Of a stretch of 64,000 nucleotides of DNA, positions 53,996-64,000 are shown piece after piece. Origin of the DNA: Thecaphora thlaspeos (lineage: Eukaryota; Basidiomycota; Ustilaginomycetes; Urocystidales; Glomosporiaceae); the NCBI GenBank assembly GCA_900291925.1, contig UWYS01000008.1, positions 868,001-932,000 on the forward strand. Reading direction: 5' to 3'. The stretch's first letter is position 1. Every line of letters begins with the position of its first letter. The translations under genes and the position numbers were made by a program. Under the pieces are notes generated by a model. The model ran no database searches. It saw only the letters and a program-made list of their open reading frames with translations, and was not told the DNA's origin.

Positions 53996-55666
53996 ATGCA
54001 ACAAACAGACAAACACTGTGACCATCACGACAATACCAGACAGCAGTCCATCGACCGATCATATTTGGCCCACCTCGAGGCTGCAGCGACAGCAATGACG
54101 ATGACGACGACGACGACACCAGCGTCTGAGGACGGGAGTGTGGATGCTGCGCCCGACGGCGGCTGGCAGGCCTGGCTCTTTGTCGCCGCTTCGTGGCAGA
54201 TTGAGCTTATGGTCTGGGGCGTCGCCTACGCCTACGGCGCCCTCCAGGACTACCACACCCACAACCCACAATCGCCCTTCTACGGATCCAGTGTCACCGC
54301 TCTCGACTCGGTCGGGACACTGGTGTTCGCCTTCCAGCACCTCGTCCCCTTACTCACGTACGGCTTCTTCTCGTCCTACCCAGACCTCATCAAGCGCATC
54401 GCCTGCGTTTGTGTCGCGCTGAGCGCCCTCTGCCTCGTCGTCGTTAGCTTCATCAAGACCGTCGGCCTGCTCGTCGTCTTCCAGGGTGCGCTGTTCGGCC
54501 TGGTCGGCGGCTTCCTCTTCATCCCGGTCATCCTGTGGCTGCCGCAGTGGTTCGACAGGCGGCGCGGACTCGCGACCGGGATGATCCTGAGCGGATCAGG
54601 GATAGGCGGTGTCATCTTCCCGCTCATCTTCGACGCGCTTCTGACAAGCGTCGGCTTCAGGTGGACGCTCCGTATCTGGGCCCTGATCCACTTCGTCCTC
54701 ACCGGCTCGGCCGTCGCCTTCCTCCGGCCGCGCATTGCGCCCGTCCGACCCACGACGCCCTTCAAGCTGCGAAGCCTCTTCCCTCCCAGCGTCCTCTTCC
54801 TCTTCCAACGCCGTTTCCTTCTCTACGTGAGTAGCGGCAGCATCTTCGTATAGTGGTAATCTCCTGCGACCTCTAGGCTTGTACGCAAGGCCCAAGCTGA
54901 CATCGATCCTCACCACTCGTCCCTCCGTCCCTTTCAGATCGCGGTCATCATCTTCCAGGCCATGGGATACTACACCATGTCGCTCTACATCAGCTCCTAC
55001 ACCTCGGCGCACGGCTTCGGTGCCTCTTCCGCCACAGTCGTGCTGGCAATCTTCAACGCCTTCGCCACGCTCGGCTACGTGACGCAAGGGAGCCTGGGCG
55101 ACCGCGTCCCCTACACGCTCGTCATGACGGGCTCGATGACGGTGTGCGGACTTTCTGCGCTGCTCGTCTTCGGCTTCGCCCAGACGCTACCCCTCATTCT
55201 CGTCTTTGCCATCCTCTACGGCTTCGGCGGCGGGGGTTTCGCCAGCCACTTCACTCCGATCGCCCGTGCCATTTCGTCCAGGTGCGGCGCCGAGAGGGTG
55301 CCTTTTGGACAGGCCTACTTCACCAGCATGGCGGTCAGGTCGATTGCGTGTGTGGCGGGACCCTTGGTCGCTTCTGCCCTCTACCCCGGCGGCGGCGGTG
55401 GCAAGGACGACGATACAAAGACGACGCCGGGAGGGATGAAGAAAGGATACGGGGAAGGCGGGTACGTTGGTATGATTGTCTTCGTAGGCGCCACGTCGCT
55501 TCTCACCGCGACGGCATCGCTGCTCATCTACTGGCTGGATAGGAAGGACACCAAGAAGTTCTTGCAGCAACGGAGGGAGCAGGAGGGGCAGAAGGAAGAA
55601 AAGAACAAACGAAAGGGGTACGAGACCGCTTGTTCGATTGCGACCGTGACGCCTGGCAAGTCTTGA
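53996..55666 (+). CDS. MFS transporter, monocarboxylate (MCT/Mch) type
   Basis: Two exons, 53996-54826 and 54938-55666 (GTGAGT donor, TTTCAG acceptor, phase 0); 519 aa. About 12 hydrophobic segments. Features: PDGGWQAWLFVAASWQIEL, the [D/E]GG[W/Y]xW signature at the start of TM1 in monocarboxylate-porter relatives; LFGLVGGFLFIPVILWLPQW; and FDRRRGLATGMILSGSGIGG (loop between TM4 and TM5 with the RR(G)LA motif). GSLGDRVPY lies in the second half. Known: fungal Mch proteins resemble animal MCTs but in yeast do not transport monocarboxylates, so the substrate cannot be assigned. C-terminus is Lys/Glu-rich and cytosolic. It sits divergently beside the zinc-cluster regulator, which may control it. 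Confidence 0.9.
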
Positions 55667-56069
55667 GCTTGATGAGATATCATTTCGAACAACTGTTTGC
55701 TATCTATAGATCTGTATACTAGCACGACACCACGCACTTGCCTACATAGTCATCAAATTTCCGCACACAGACCTACCAGCAGCAAAGACGAGGAGTGCAA
55801 GCTCTTTCGTTCCGCCTTGGACCGATCGGTTGCCTTTGACATCGCGACGAAAGAGGCTGTCTTCCATCTCCGTCAGACTCGTGTTGTGGAAAGATAAATG
55901 ATTTTCAAGGTCGGAAAGGGCCTTTGAATAGAGCAGCCCAATCTTAGGATGCGTACAAGAATTGGATGGGAAGGAAGAAAAACGTCGAGAAAATAGACAT
56001 CTTTTTAAGGGATGGCGCGCGGGCGCGGTCGTTGGACGTCGCTACGTATCGTCCATCTCCACCTTGCAC
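55667..56069. other. tail-to-tail intergenic stretch
   Basis: 403 bp between convergent 3' ends; lower GC. No RNA gene or repeat recognised. Confidence 0.5.
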
Positions 56070-57428
56070 CTACGGCTTTTGCGGCGGCGGGGGATTAGAA
56101 GCCAAAGCATTGATCTTATTCTGCTGGTCGGCCATGAGGTCCTGTTGTTCATTCCACATGTCGATGGTGGGTAGGAAGGGCAACCAAGGCTGCTTCAAGT
56201 TGATACGGTTCGTAATGTCCGGTGTCTTGTCAGTGTCCAAGATGTTCGGCAGTCGAAGGTTCGACTCGGGATCCACCAGCCATGGGGCGACAGAGGAATC
56301 GCCAGAGAAACAGAGTCGCACCATCTGAGCGTCGTTGGCCGTCTGACGTTTGATGAGTGGGCCGGTGTTGAAGTTGTTGCCACCGCCGCCGCCAGTGTTG
56401 CCACCGCCACCGCCGAAGCCGCCAGAGCCTCCACCACCACTACCGCCGCCACTGCCGCCTCCAAAGCCTCCTCCCGTTCCACCTCCGCCGGATCCTCCAC
56501 TGTTACTGAATCCTTGGCCAGATCCTCCTCCGCCGACTCCTCCTCCGGTGCCGACTCCTCCGGTGCCGACTCCTCCGCCGACTCCTCCTCCGGTGCCGAC
56601 TCCTCCGCCGACTCCTCCTCCGGTGCCGACTCCTCCGCCGACTCCTCCTCCGGTGCCGACTCCTCCGCCGACTCCTCCTCCGGTGCCGACTCCTCCGCCG
56701 ACTCCTCCTCCGGTGCCGACTCCTCCGCCGACTCCTCCTCCGGTGCCGACTCCTCCGCCGACTCCTCCTCCGGTGCCGACTCCTCCGCCGACTCCTCCTC
56801 CGGTGCCGACTCCTCCGCCGACTCCTCCTCCGGTGCCGACTCCTCCGCCGACTCCTCCTCCGGTGCCGACTCCTCCGCCGACTCCTCCTCCGGTGCCGAC
56901 TCCTCCGCCGACTCCTCCGGTGCCGACTCCTCCGGTGCCGACTCCTCCGCCGACTCCTCCTCCGGTGCCGACTCCTCCGCCGACTCCTCCTCCGGTGCCG
57001 ACTCCTCCGCCGACTCCTCCCCCCATCGAGCCACCTGAGGTCAAGGAATTGACATCAAAACCATAACAGATCCAAGCGCCGATCAAACCACCACCTTCGA
57101 TCTGATCCTTGACGCTCCTGGGAACGGTGCCGGTTGCGTAAGGGTAAGGCATGTTCAGCAACAAAGGTGGTCCACCCGGACGCGGTTGGGGGAGATCCTC
57201 GGTCTTCTTCTGTTTAGGCGTGATGGTTTTGCCGAACATCCAGTCCGTCGCAGAGTCGAAGCCCTCGCCCAACGTTCCCACGACCCCGCCCGATCGTCGA
57301 GAGAGACGCGCGTGCACGTGTCGATGCAGACGCTGCGGAATAGCATGAGGAAAGGTCTCGCCCGTAATGAGAAGAGGTGAGACGAGTAGAAGGAAGAGAC
57401 AAAGTCGAAGGGAAGGCGTGAAGATCAT
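56070..57428 (-). CDS. secreted Gly/Val/Thr repeat protein with Kex2-type sites
   Basis: Intronless 452-aa frame. Signal peptide MIFTPSLRLCLFLLLVSPLLITG, then a short domain (RRSGGVVGTLGEGFDSATDW, NMPYPYATGTVPRSVKDQ, GAWICYGFDV) before the repeat. Residues about 137-300 are tandem GVGTGGGVGG units; a less regular Gly/Ser-rich stretch follows, then KR at 360-361 (LIKRQTAND) and a C-terminal domain with one Cys and LPNILDTDKTPDITNRINLK. RR at residues 44-45 and KR at 360-361 are possible Kex2 cuts. There is no membrane anchor, so it is likely wall-associated or released. Gly-rich repeats of this kind resemble elastin- or silk-like structural sequences; no family recognised. Start is the ATG at 57428; stop TAG at 56070. 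Confidence 0.8.
   Translation of the reverse strand: MIFTPSLRLCLFLLLVSPLLITGETFPHAIPQRLHRHVHARLSRRSGGVVGTLGEGFDSATDWMFGKTITPKQKKTEDLPQPRPGGPPLLLNMPYPYATGTVPRSVKDQIEGGGLIGAWICYGFDVNSLTSGGSMGGGVGGGVGTGGGVGGGVGTGGGVGGGVGTGGVGTGGVGGGVGTGGGVGGGVGTGGGVGGGVGTGGGVGGGVGTGGGVGGGVGTGGGVGGGVGTGGGVGGGVGTGGGVGGGVGTGGGVGGGVGTGGGVGGGVGTGGGVGGGVGTGGGVGGGVGTGGVGTGGGVGGGGSGQGFSNSGGSGGGGTGGGFGGGSGGGSGGGGSGGFGGGGGNTGGGGGNNFNTGPLIKRQTANDAQMVRLCFSGDSSVAPWLVDPESNLRLPNILDTDKTPDITNRINLKQPWLPFLPTIDMWNEQQDLMADQQNKINALASNPPPPQKP
56536..57020. repeat. 30-bp coding minisatellite (with 15-bp derivatives)
   Basis: Near-perfect array of a 30-bp unit (plus strand ACTCCTCCTCCGGTGCCGAC, then TCCTCCGCCG). From 56581 to 56910 there are 11 identical consecutive units; the ends carry 15-bp half-units. 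All unit lengths are multiples of 3, so copy changes keep the reading frame of the secreted protein. The array also leaves other frames open, which produces spurious Pro- or Ser/Asp-rich ORFs. Confidence 0.95.
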
Positions 57429-58008
57429 GATGTCGAGGGGAAGGTGGGGGAGGAAGGAGGGAAGGAGAGAGGCGCGTATGTGTGTGTGCGAGAGTCCCTC
57501 TGTGCTTGTGTGTTCGTGCGTAGGTGTGGGGATGTGCTGTATGTGTGTGTGAGGCGAGAGTGGGTAAGGGAATTGAGGTGAAGTGGGTGGGACAGAAATG
57601 GGGGCGGAGGGGGAAACGAGATGGGCGAGACTTTAATACGATCTCGCAAGGCATGTTAGTCTGTGGGCTGACTTCCTGCTAGCTTCAGCTCGTCTCATCG
57701 CACCACCCACCGCTCGGGGGGAGGGGCGGCTTCGGAGATGGGGAGATCATGTGGGTGGGTAAAGATAGCCTGCGCTGCGCCTCTGCACTGCTTCTCATTG
57801 CTCTCATTCGGGACGACCCACATGCACGCCCACCAGGCGTAGCTTCGCCGTATCCGCCCCACTTCATCTCGCTTTGCCCTGCTTTCACTTGGCTAGCACA
57901 CTGATACTTCGATCCCACGCCCTACTGTGGCTGCTGCTGCCGTGTCTGTGACTGCAAGGACGCCGATGCCAGATGAAAACAATATATATAAGGGGGATAC
58001 AGAGGTCA
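57429..58008. other. promoter of the repeat protein
   Basis: 580 bp. The side next to the repeat-protein start has GT/GTGTG-rich sequence (57475-57550). A TATATATAAG element (about 57984-57993, plus) lies near the 3' end of the Mei2-like gene; its role is unclear. No further gene supported. Confidence 0.45.
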
Positions 58009-61000
58009 TCAGCGACGAGATCTTTGCCCATCTGTTCTATTGTGTGTGCCGTCGCTCGGCCTCTCACGTAGTCGGAAGCTTCCGCGTGGACTTACAAACA
58101 AGTTGAGCAGAGCCTGCATCGAACCCAGAGGTTGTCCCTGTCCCTGTCCCTGTCCTGGTGCTGTGGCTGGAGGCGGCATCATGGCTTCGGTCAGCGGCAA
58201 CCGTGGCTGCGCCTGCGCATGTGGTGGCTGAGCGGCAGTTGCTGCGGCTGTCGCGGCAGAAGCCTGGGCTAGAAGCGCCGCCAAATTGGCTGGCAAGACG
58301 GTGCCAGCGGCGGAAGCGGCAGTAGTGGGCTGCGGTGAAGTGCTGCTCGTCGTCTCAGGCGCGGGCGGCGCAAGTGTCGGCATCGAAGCCGACGCTAGAG
58401 GTGCCGCGGCAACTCTCGACGCTTTGAGGGAAGCCAACAGCTGCCGAACCTTAGCCGTCTGCTCCAGCCTGCTGCTCTCCGACGTTGCCAGGACGGGGGC
58501 GGAAGCGGAAGTGCTTGTCGGTGCTGCGGGCAGGGGTGGGCCAAGATGCGATGACTCGATATTGGCGCCGCTGACAGGGCCGTAGTAGCCACCGGCATGG
58601 GCCGTCGGCGGCGGCGAATGGGGCCTTGGCTGCGACTGTGGCGGCGGCGACGGTCCCACCCCTGCCCGGTCTCCGTAATATTGGCCGTTGGGCGCAGACG
58701 GCGGCGGCAGTGGCGGGAGCGCTGGGGGAGACGAGCCCGCCGGCGGCGCGCCGTAGTAGTCATAGGCGTTCGATGAAGTGGGCACATGGGGAGGCGGTGA
58801 GGAGGCAGACGAGAAGGAAGCGCTGCGTGTCCGGGGCTGGTGCCGGTGCTGTAGGTGGTGCAACGTCGGTGGTGGCGGTTGAGGCCGAGGCGGGGTCGGT
58901 ACCGAGGGGCGAGGCTGAACCCAGGTACCAGGAAACAAATCGGCTGGGAGCCCCCAGCTTCCAGGCGATGCCCCTTCCGACCCACGAGCAGCGATGGGAT
59001 GCTGGCGAGGCCTCTCGTGGAAGCGTGGATAGCTTTGCGGAACGACTGCGAGGCCGGCACCCGCGGAGTCGCTGCCGTCAACGCCGCCGCTGTGCGCATT
59101 CCATTCTCCGTCGCTGCTGCTCTTGCGCCTGTCCCATCCTCTATTCACACCGGCGCTGCCGCCGCCAGCGTTTTCGACGGCCACTTCGGCCCTGTAAGCA
59201 TGCGTAGCCGGTGGAAGGGGACCCGCTTCGCCTCTCCAGTCTCGGCCCGGAGTGCTGGGCTGCGGCTGCATATCGTCGGGCGTGACCATGGCAAGGTCCC
59301 AGGCATATTTGAGGTCCCAGACGCCGCCCATGTGCGTCGTACCGTGGAGCTCGTCGAAGGCCATCTGGCAGCCGCGGCTGTCGTAAAATTCGACGTAGCG
59401 CGCGTTGGCGTGTGTCTTGTCTTGCCGGACGCTCCGGACCTCGCCGTAGCGGCCAAATGCCCGTCGAATTCCGTCGTCGTCGAGGCGCTGCGTCGACTGC
59501 TTGAGCAGGGTGAAGAGCGTCCCTTGGTTCTTGTCGCGGTCGCACCGCTGCTTCTTTTCCTCTTCGCGCGGCAGCGAAAAGTGGACGTCGATCGGCCGGC
59601 CCCCGAACGCCTCGCCGTTGAGCCGCTCCCTCGCCGCGTCAGCGGCACGGATGTCGAAAAAGGTGATGAACATGATGCCGCGCCGCTCGACCATGTCGAC
59701 TACGCCCTTGATCTCGCCGAATTGCGCAAACCGCTCGTGGACCGAAGCGGTGTTGGTCTCGAACTGTGGCGAACGATCAGCAGGAGGACGGCACGAGGTG
59801 TGAAGTCAGACAACCAGACAGTCAGTTAGGCAGCTGCGTTGAGAGCATAGGCCCCGAGCAAAGCAGTGCGCAGTCGCTTAGCGCCGTGGCTGTGCTGGGT
59901 TGCAAGCACGGAAACAAGCAGGCGACGAGGAAGGTGCCGGACAGGCTGGCCAGCGTCAGGACAACCGAGTGACGGACTCACATTGATGTTGCGGATGAAC
60001 AGCGTCCGGCAGGGTCTCTCCTGGCCGATGCGGTCCTCGATGATGCGCTTCTCGTCCTTGTCCGTCCTGCTATGGCGTGCAGGTCGGCCGCCATACGGAG
60101 GCGGTGGTCGCGAGCCACGTTCTACATCGTCTGTCCCCGAGTAAAATTGACTGGACGCCTCATAGGCCGGTTCCCTCGGCCACCCATGCTCGTCTCCGTA
60201 GCGCGAGGCGGAAGTCGATGATGGCGGTGCTGCTGCCGCCCCCACCGGCGCTGGTGGGGCAGGTGCCACGGAAAGAGGCGGTACTTGCCCGTAGCCTTGT
60301 TCCTGCTCCAAGTCTGAGCGTGGCTCGGTGGGAGCGTAGCCGCCTCGCTCATCGTACAATGGCGTTGATGCGTGAGGCGCATACTCTGATGAAGGTGGGG
60401 CATAAGGGACGTGTGCCCGGGGCAAGGCCGTGCCAGAGATGGCAAGGCGGGCCGAGGAGGAGGAAAGAATCGGGAACAGCGTGAGGTCAGCTAACGCTCA
60501 GAGTGTTGAGTATGGGTCCCACGACGAGTGCGGGCGGACGTGTGCTGAGCCGATGAGCAAAGTGTCGCCACGATCGTGACCGAGCTTAGCTGGCTGAGGA
60601 ATCGCATTTTAGCCGCCGCTGCTCCTATCCTCGTGTGAAGATTTCGTCGCCTTGCATCGCCTTGCTCGTGGTGTTGCCACCGTCCGGCGGAAAGTACGTT
60701 ACGTCCGCAACTGGCGTGACGACTGCCCAAAGCAAGGGAGAACAAGGCCGGCAAAGGCTTCCCGGCATGGCGCATCGCCACTTGACCCCAAATGGGACGT
60801 GGCGCTGGCGAAGGGTCGCAGCTGATGGGTCGGCTGGCCCGTAACTCCGCGGAAAGAGGAAAGCGGAACATGGTAGTCTCCAGCCCCGTTCCTAGCCCCA
60901 CCACGATCTTAGGGTTCCTGTCTCCTTGCGAGGACCCGACGAAAGAAGTGGTATGGACGTTGCAAGGCTGGAGGCTGCCCATGAGATCCATCAATGCAGG

Positions 61001-62209
61001 GTCAGGTGAGTCAGAGGAGGGCACCTTCGCACGGCCAGCGTCGCATCGAGATGAGCATCGCGAGAGTCGCGCTAAGGTGTCCCGGCAGCAGGACTGGGAT
61101 CACCGCAACGTCGAACCAGCTCAGCGGCTCGTCTTCATGATATGGCGTCGAAATTAGAGCAAGTAGGTCGCCGGGAAGGGCGTGGCTCAGCGAGGTCCTG
61201 CGATCTCGCCGCACTCGCGTGCGTGCCGGTAACTTTGCCTCATTTACCGATGTTCGGATAGGCAGTGAAACAGCGTGGCAGCGGTTGCGCGAGCTCAGCA
61301 CACGACACCCCGAAAAGCTGGACACCTACCTGTGTAGCGGTTGCGGTAGGGAGCCTCGAGAGACGTCGGCTGCTGCTGCTGCTGCGACGGCGGCGGCGGC
61401 CTATATGGCGAAGCGACAGCTACAGGTGGGTCGGCATGGCGAGGGCTGTAACCTTCGTAGCTCGCGCTTGGCGGAGCAGCAGCGGAAGCAGCGGTCATTG
61501 CTGCTGGTGCAGAGGGCAGCGGGGCAGAGAGACCGGGCGAGCCTCCGTAGCTCGCGTACGCTGTGTCCGACGAAGACGGCGGAGGGCCTCGATAAGCGTA
61601 ATCATAGGAGAGCGGAGCCACTGGCGACGGAGCGGTAGGCGGCGCTTGAGGATAGTGAATTGGAGGCGACCACATGGGTGGCGGTGCTGGCGAAGCATGA
61701 GGATACCGCGAAGGCACTTGGTGCTGATCAAAGTGACCCGGCTGCTCATGGCTGTTGAAGCTGCCGTTGGCTTGGTGGTTGGCGGCGTAGTCGGCGACAT
61801 CTGTCGTCTGCGTCGAGTACGGTCTCGAGGGGACGACCGTGTGACCATTGCCGCCTCCTCTGCCTCCTCCTCCGCCTCCTCTCCCTCGCTCCCCTCCCAT
61901 CAGCGCGCCAACTCCTGCGCCTCTTCCCCTCGCTCCCCAGCCGCTCCTGCCTCCTCGTGTCGGACCGTGAGGCTGGCGGTCGGCTCCTCCGGAATACCCG
62001 GTCTCGGCGGCGTAGAAAGAAGGGTCCGAGGCCGGAGATCCCGGCTCGTCGGCGGTGGCACCGCCCTGTGAGGGTCCGGCCGCTGGGCCGTGTTGATACC
62101 TGCGGCGGCTCGGCGACCAGCCGCCGCCTCTCATCGCTCCTCTTCCTCCTCCTCGTCCCCGGTGGGCGGGCCTCTCGTCGTAGCCGCCGTACGGGTGATA
62201 CCGACTCAT
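58009..62209 (-). CDS. Mei2-like RNA-binding protein with two RRMs
   Basis: Exons 62209-61330, 60385-59982, 59763-58096, all in phase; about 984 codons before a last GTAAGT donor at 58095. If that intron is not spliced the frame ends at 58009 (used as the boundary); a short terminal exon near 58050-57893 is possible. The N-terminus is Gly/Arg-rich (RGRGGGRGAMRGGG) then Pro/Tyr/Ser-rich. RRM1 is rebuilt across an intron (RTLFIRNIN joined to FETNTASVHERFAQFGEI, then GIMFITFFDIRAADAARERL and VHFSLPRE); RRM2 reads NQGTLFTLLKQ, YGEVRSVRQDKTHANARYVEFYD. RGxxxISYYDIRAA and NQGTL are hallmarks of Mei2-family RRM1/RRM2; the third, C-terminal Mei2 RRM is not seen. Mei2 proteins regulate meiotic RNAs in fission yeast. 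Intron 1 (944 nt) is far longer than others here, so exon 1 might be a separate gene. Confidence 0.78.
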
Positions 62210-64000
62210 CGAAATCGTGCCCTCCAAAGGGCGGACCTTGCGAGGGACAGACCCCTCTCCCTCGCTACTCGCTCTCGCTTTCTAATTCCGCGACAATACA
62301 CTTTGAATCGCTCTCGAGGCGTTCCAGTGGTTCGTCAAGCACTCGTCGCTCGTAGGCTGACTGAGAGCCTTTCGGTCTCAAGAGTCGCCGCTACCTGCAG
62401 ACCTCTGTCAAAATCTTTCCCGAGGCATTCGGCGAGCGGCTTTCGTGGGGAAAAGACGATAGCGATATAGAGTGAGACGTGCGGGCTCCAGTTGGTCGAT
62501 CGCTACAGGACCCAGAGGGGCGAAAACACTACCGGCCTTGGCTTGCTTGTCAGGCAGATGCCAGGAAGGTCAAAGGGAGGCAGGACGGAGCGCGGGATGA
62601 AAGTGCGAAGCTCAAGCTTTCAGAGAGACCAAGGGAGACCGTAATCCTGAGCCGATCTGGGGTGTTTCAACCGTGATGGAAAACGTCAAAGAATGGTCGG
62701 GGTCGATTTGGTTTGGGCTGCGGCTCAAGTGCTTTCCAGGCCGGTGGTGCAATGGCGCTGCGACAAAGACCCGTTGAATAAGGCAGAGGGTCGAGAAAGC
62801 GATGGACGAGGGACGGCAAGAGGGATGAGGGGAGGTGCAGGAGGTGCAGGAGGAGGAAGGCAGAAGAAATAAAGAGAGAGAGAAGGCCGGGTACCACAGA
62901 GTCTCGCTTCTTGACTTTTTGGCGGTCTGTGTAGAGACCCCTTTCCCGTCTGCCGGGTAGCGGCCGTCAGTCCTCTTGCACCACGCCTCCCTCTCCCTAG
63001 TGCCTGGCTGTCACTTGTTGTCATCTCTCTCCCTGATACGTCGCAAACAAGCTCTCGATTGGTGGCGAAGACGTCGCCTGACCTATGAGTCTAACTTGTC
63101 AAGGAGCAGGCCACCATCAAACACAGACTAACTACCCGGTGTGGAAGCAGGAAGCGGCAGGGTCTCGGTCGTCGTCGTTGTCGTTGTTGTCGTTCGAGAC
63201 CCTGATCACTTCTGTCGGCTATGAGTATGCGTCGTCTCTCCCTGAATCCATTCTTCCATCCGTGGCTGTCAGCGGCGAAATCGGTTACAGCGTCAAGTGT
63301 AGAGCAACGTTACACTGCCCATGGGCCCCAAGGTCGGTTGAGAAGATCAGCGCTTTGGGCGCTCCCCCACCATGCAGCCGCATCCCCTCCGCCTCACATT
63401 TGTTTGTTGTAGGCGCTCGAGGCTGCTTTTCTTTGTTCTGCCGTCGGCGTCGGCACAATGAGCTGCTACTTCGTTGGGTCAAAACGTCGTCAACGCAGAG
63501 CATAGAAAAGCGTCCGGCTCTCCTTCATCGAAGACGGCCGTCGTTTGATCCCAGTCGTCCGAGCAGAGCAAGCTAGAGAAAGCTCAACAACGGCGGCCAG
63601 AGGTGGCGACAGCCGTAGCTCGATATTATCGTCCCAGGATCAAGCGGTCAAGGTCGTCACGCTGCTCACAGAGTAGTGATTGTGGCACCAGTGGTGATGG
63701 TGGTGATGATGTTGGTGATGGTGTTGGTGCCAGATGAGAGCGAGCCGCTAACGGTCCGCACGCCGAGGCTAGCGTTGCCGGCTCTGGCTCCCTTTCGGCG
63801 GAAACTCCACTTTTTGGGTTGCTTTCAGATGATGGCCAAGCCCAGCCGCGACGCAGCCTATCGCGGCCAAGCGGCGGCGCGGGCGGCAGTGAAAAAGGCA
63901 GACAGACACAGGGTGCAAGATCCTCGCCAGCTGGCCAGCTTGCGTCGGCGCTTCAAAAAAGAAACAGACGTGTAGACGCACGTCGGCCAGGCCAGCGCAG
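62210..64000. other. right-end region without a supported gene
   Basis: 1.8 kb upstream of the Mei2-like gene. Open frames (for example 63085-63576 plus and 62725-63024 minus) have no recognisable composition or motif. A GGTGATGGTGGTGATGATG-type simple repeat lies at about 63690-63735. It probably holds the Mei2-like promoter; a gene could begin beyond the right edge. Confidence 0.5.

Noticed and set aside
56350..57066. Long Pro/Thr-rich and Ser/Asp-rich open frames on both strands over the minisatellite
   Set aside because: They are by-products of a stop-free 30-bp repeat in other frames; only the minus frame with a signal peptide and non-repetitive ends is coherent.
56070..57428. Ribosomally made peptide precursor (dikaritin-like) reading of the repeat protein
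   Set aside because: Such precursors carry a dibasic Kex2 site in each repeat; here the repeats contain none, and no DUF3328 (UstY-type) gene is nearby.
63085..63576. 163-aa open frame at the right end
   Set aside because: No recognisable domain or codon bias; overlapping frames of similar quality exist.

Overview
The window is about 64 kb of fungal nuclear chromosome. It is GC-rich (well over 60% in most coding stretches). Genes are closely packed on both strands, introns are few and mostly 50-120 nt with GTRAGT/GTGCGT donors and CTAAC-like branch sites, and proteins carry long Ser/Ala/Gly/Gln low-complexity stretches. Gene content (a FYVE-type RhoGEF resembling smut Don1, fungal Munc13/Ync13, Zn2Cys6 regulator, exportin-4, WDR70) and low intron density point to a basidiomycete, most likely Ustilaginomycotina. 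That placement is inference. I see no virus, plasmid, CRISPR array, rRNA or convincing tRNA.

Layout, left to right: an HRP1/Nab4-like two-RRM protein (minus, cut by the left edge); a Munc13/DUF810 C2 protein (plus, 5 exons); mitochondrial intermediate peptidase (minus); aldose 1-epimerase (plus); a kelch-repeat single-pass membrane protein with an in-frame TGA and a probable frameshift (plus); RFT1 (minus); mitochondrial glutamyl-tRNA synthetase (plus, 8 exons); a 1962-aa BAR-PH-ArfGAP protein (minus); a 2.6-kb gene-poor interval with simple repeats and a striking 112/116-bp inverted repeat; a secreted GPI-type protein (plus); a helix-hairpin-helix glycosylase-like gene with a 1-bp frameshift (minus); a DH-PH-FYVE RhoGEF (minus); a small three-exon orphan gene (minus); WDR70 (minus); exportin-4 (plus); a many-exon Zn2Cys6 transcription factor (minus) divergent from an MFS monocarboxylate-type transporter (plus); a secreted protein built on a 30-bp minisatellite (minus); and a Mei2-like two-RRM protein (minus). 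The last 1.8 kb shows no gene I can support.

Most genes are housekeeping: mRNA 3'-end processing, exocytosis, mitochondrial protein maturation and translation, N-glycan assembly, membrane traffic, nuclear transport. They form no single pathway. Several pairs are divergent with a shared promoter interval (HRP1/Munc13, MIP/epimerase, RFT1/GluRS, WDR70/exportin-4, regulator/transporter); only the regulator/transporter pair has an obvious functional reading. I did not find a clear new multi-gene system. The points most worth checking are the long inverted repeat, the coding lesions in the kelch and glycosylase-like genes (pseudogenes, recoding or assembly error), compositional breaks inside MIP and exportin-4, and the repeat-built secreted protein.
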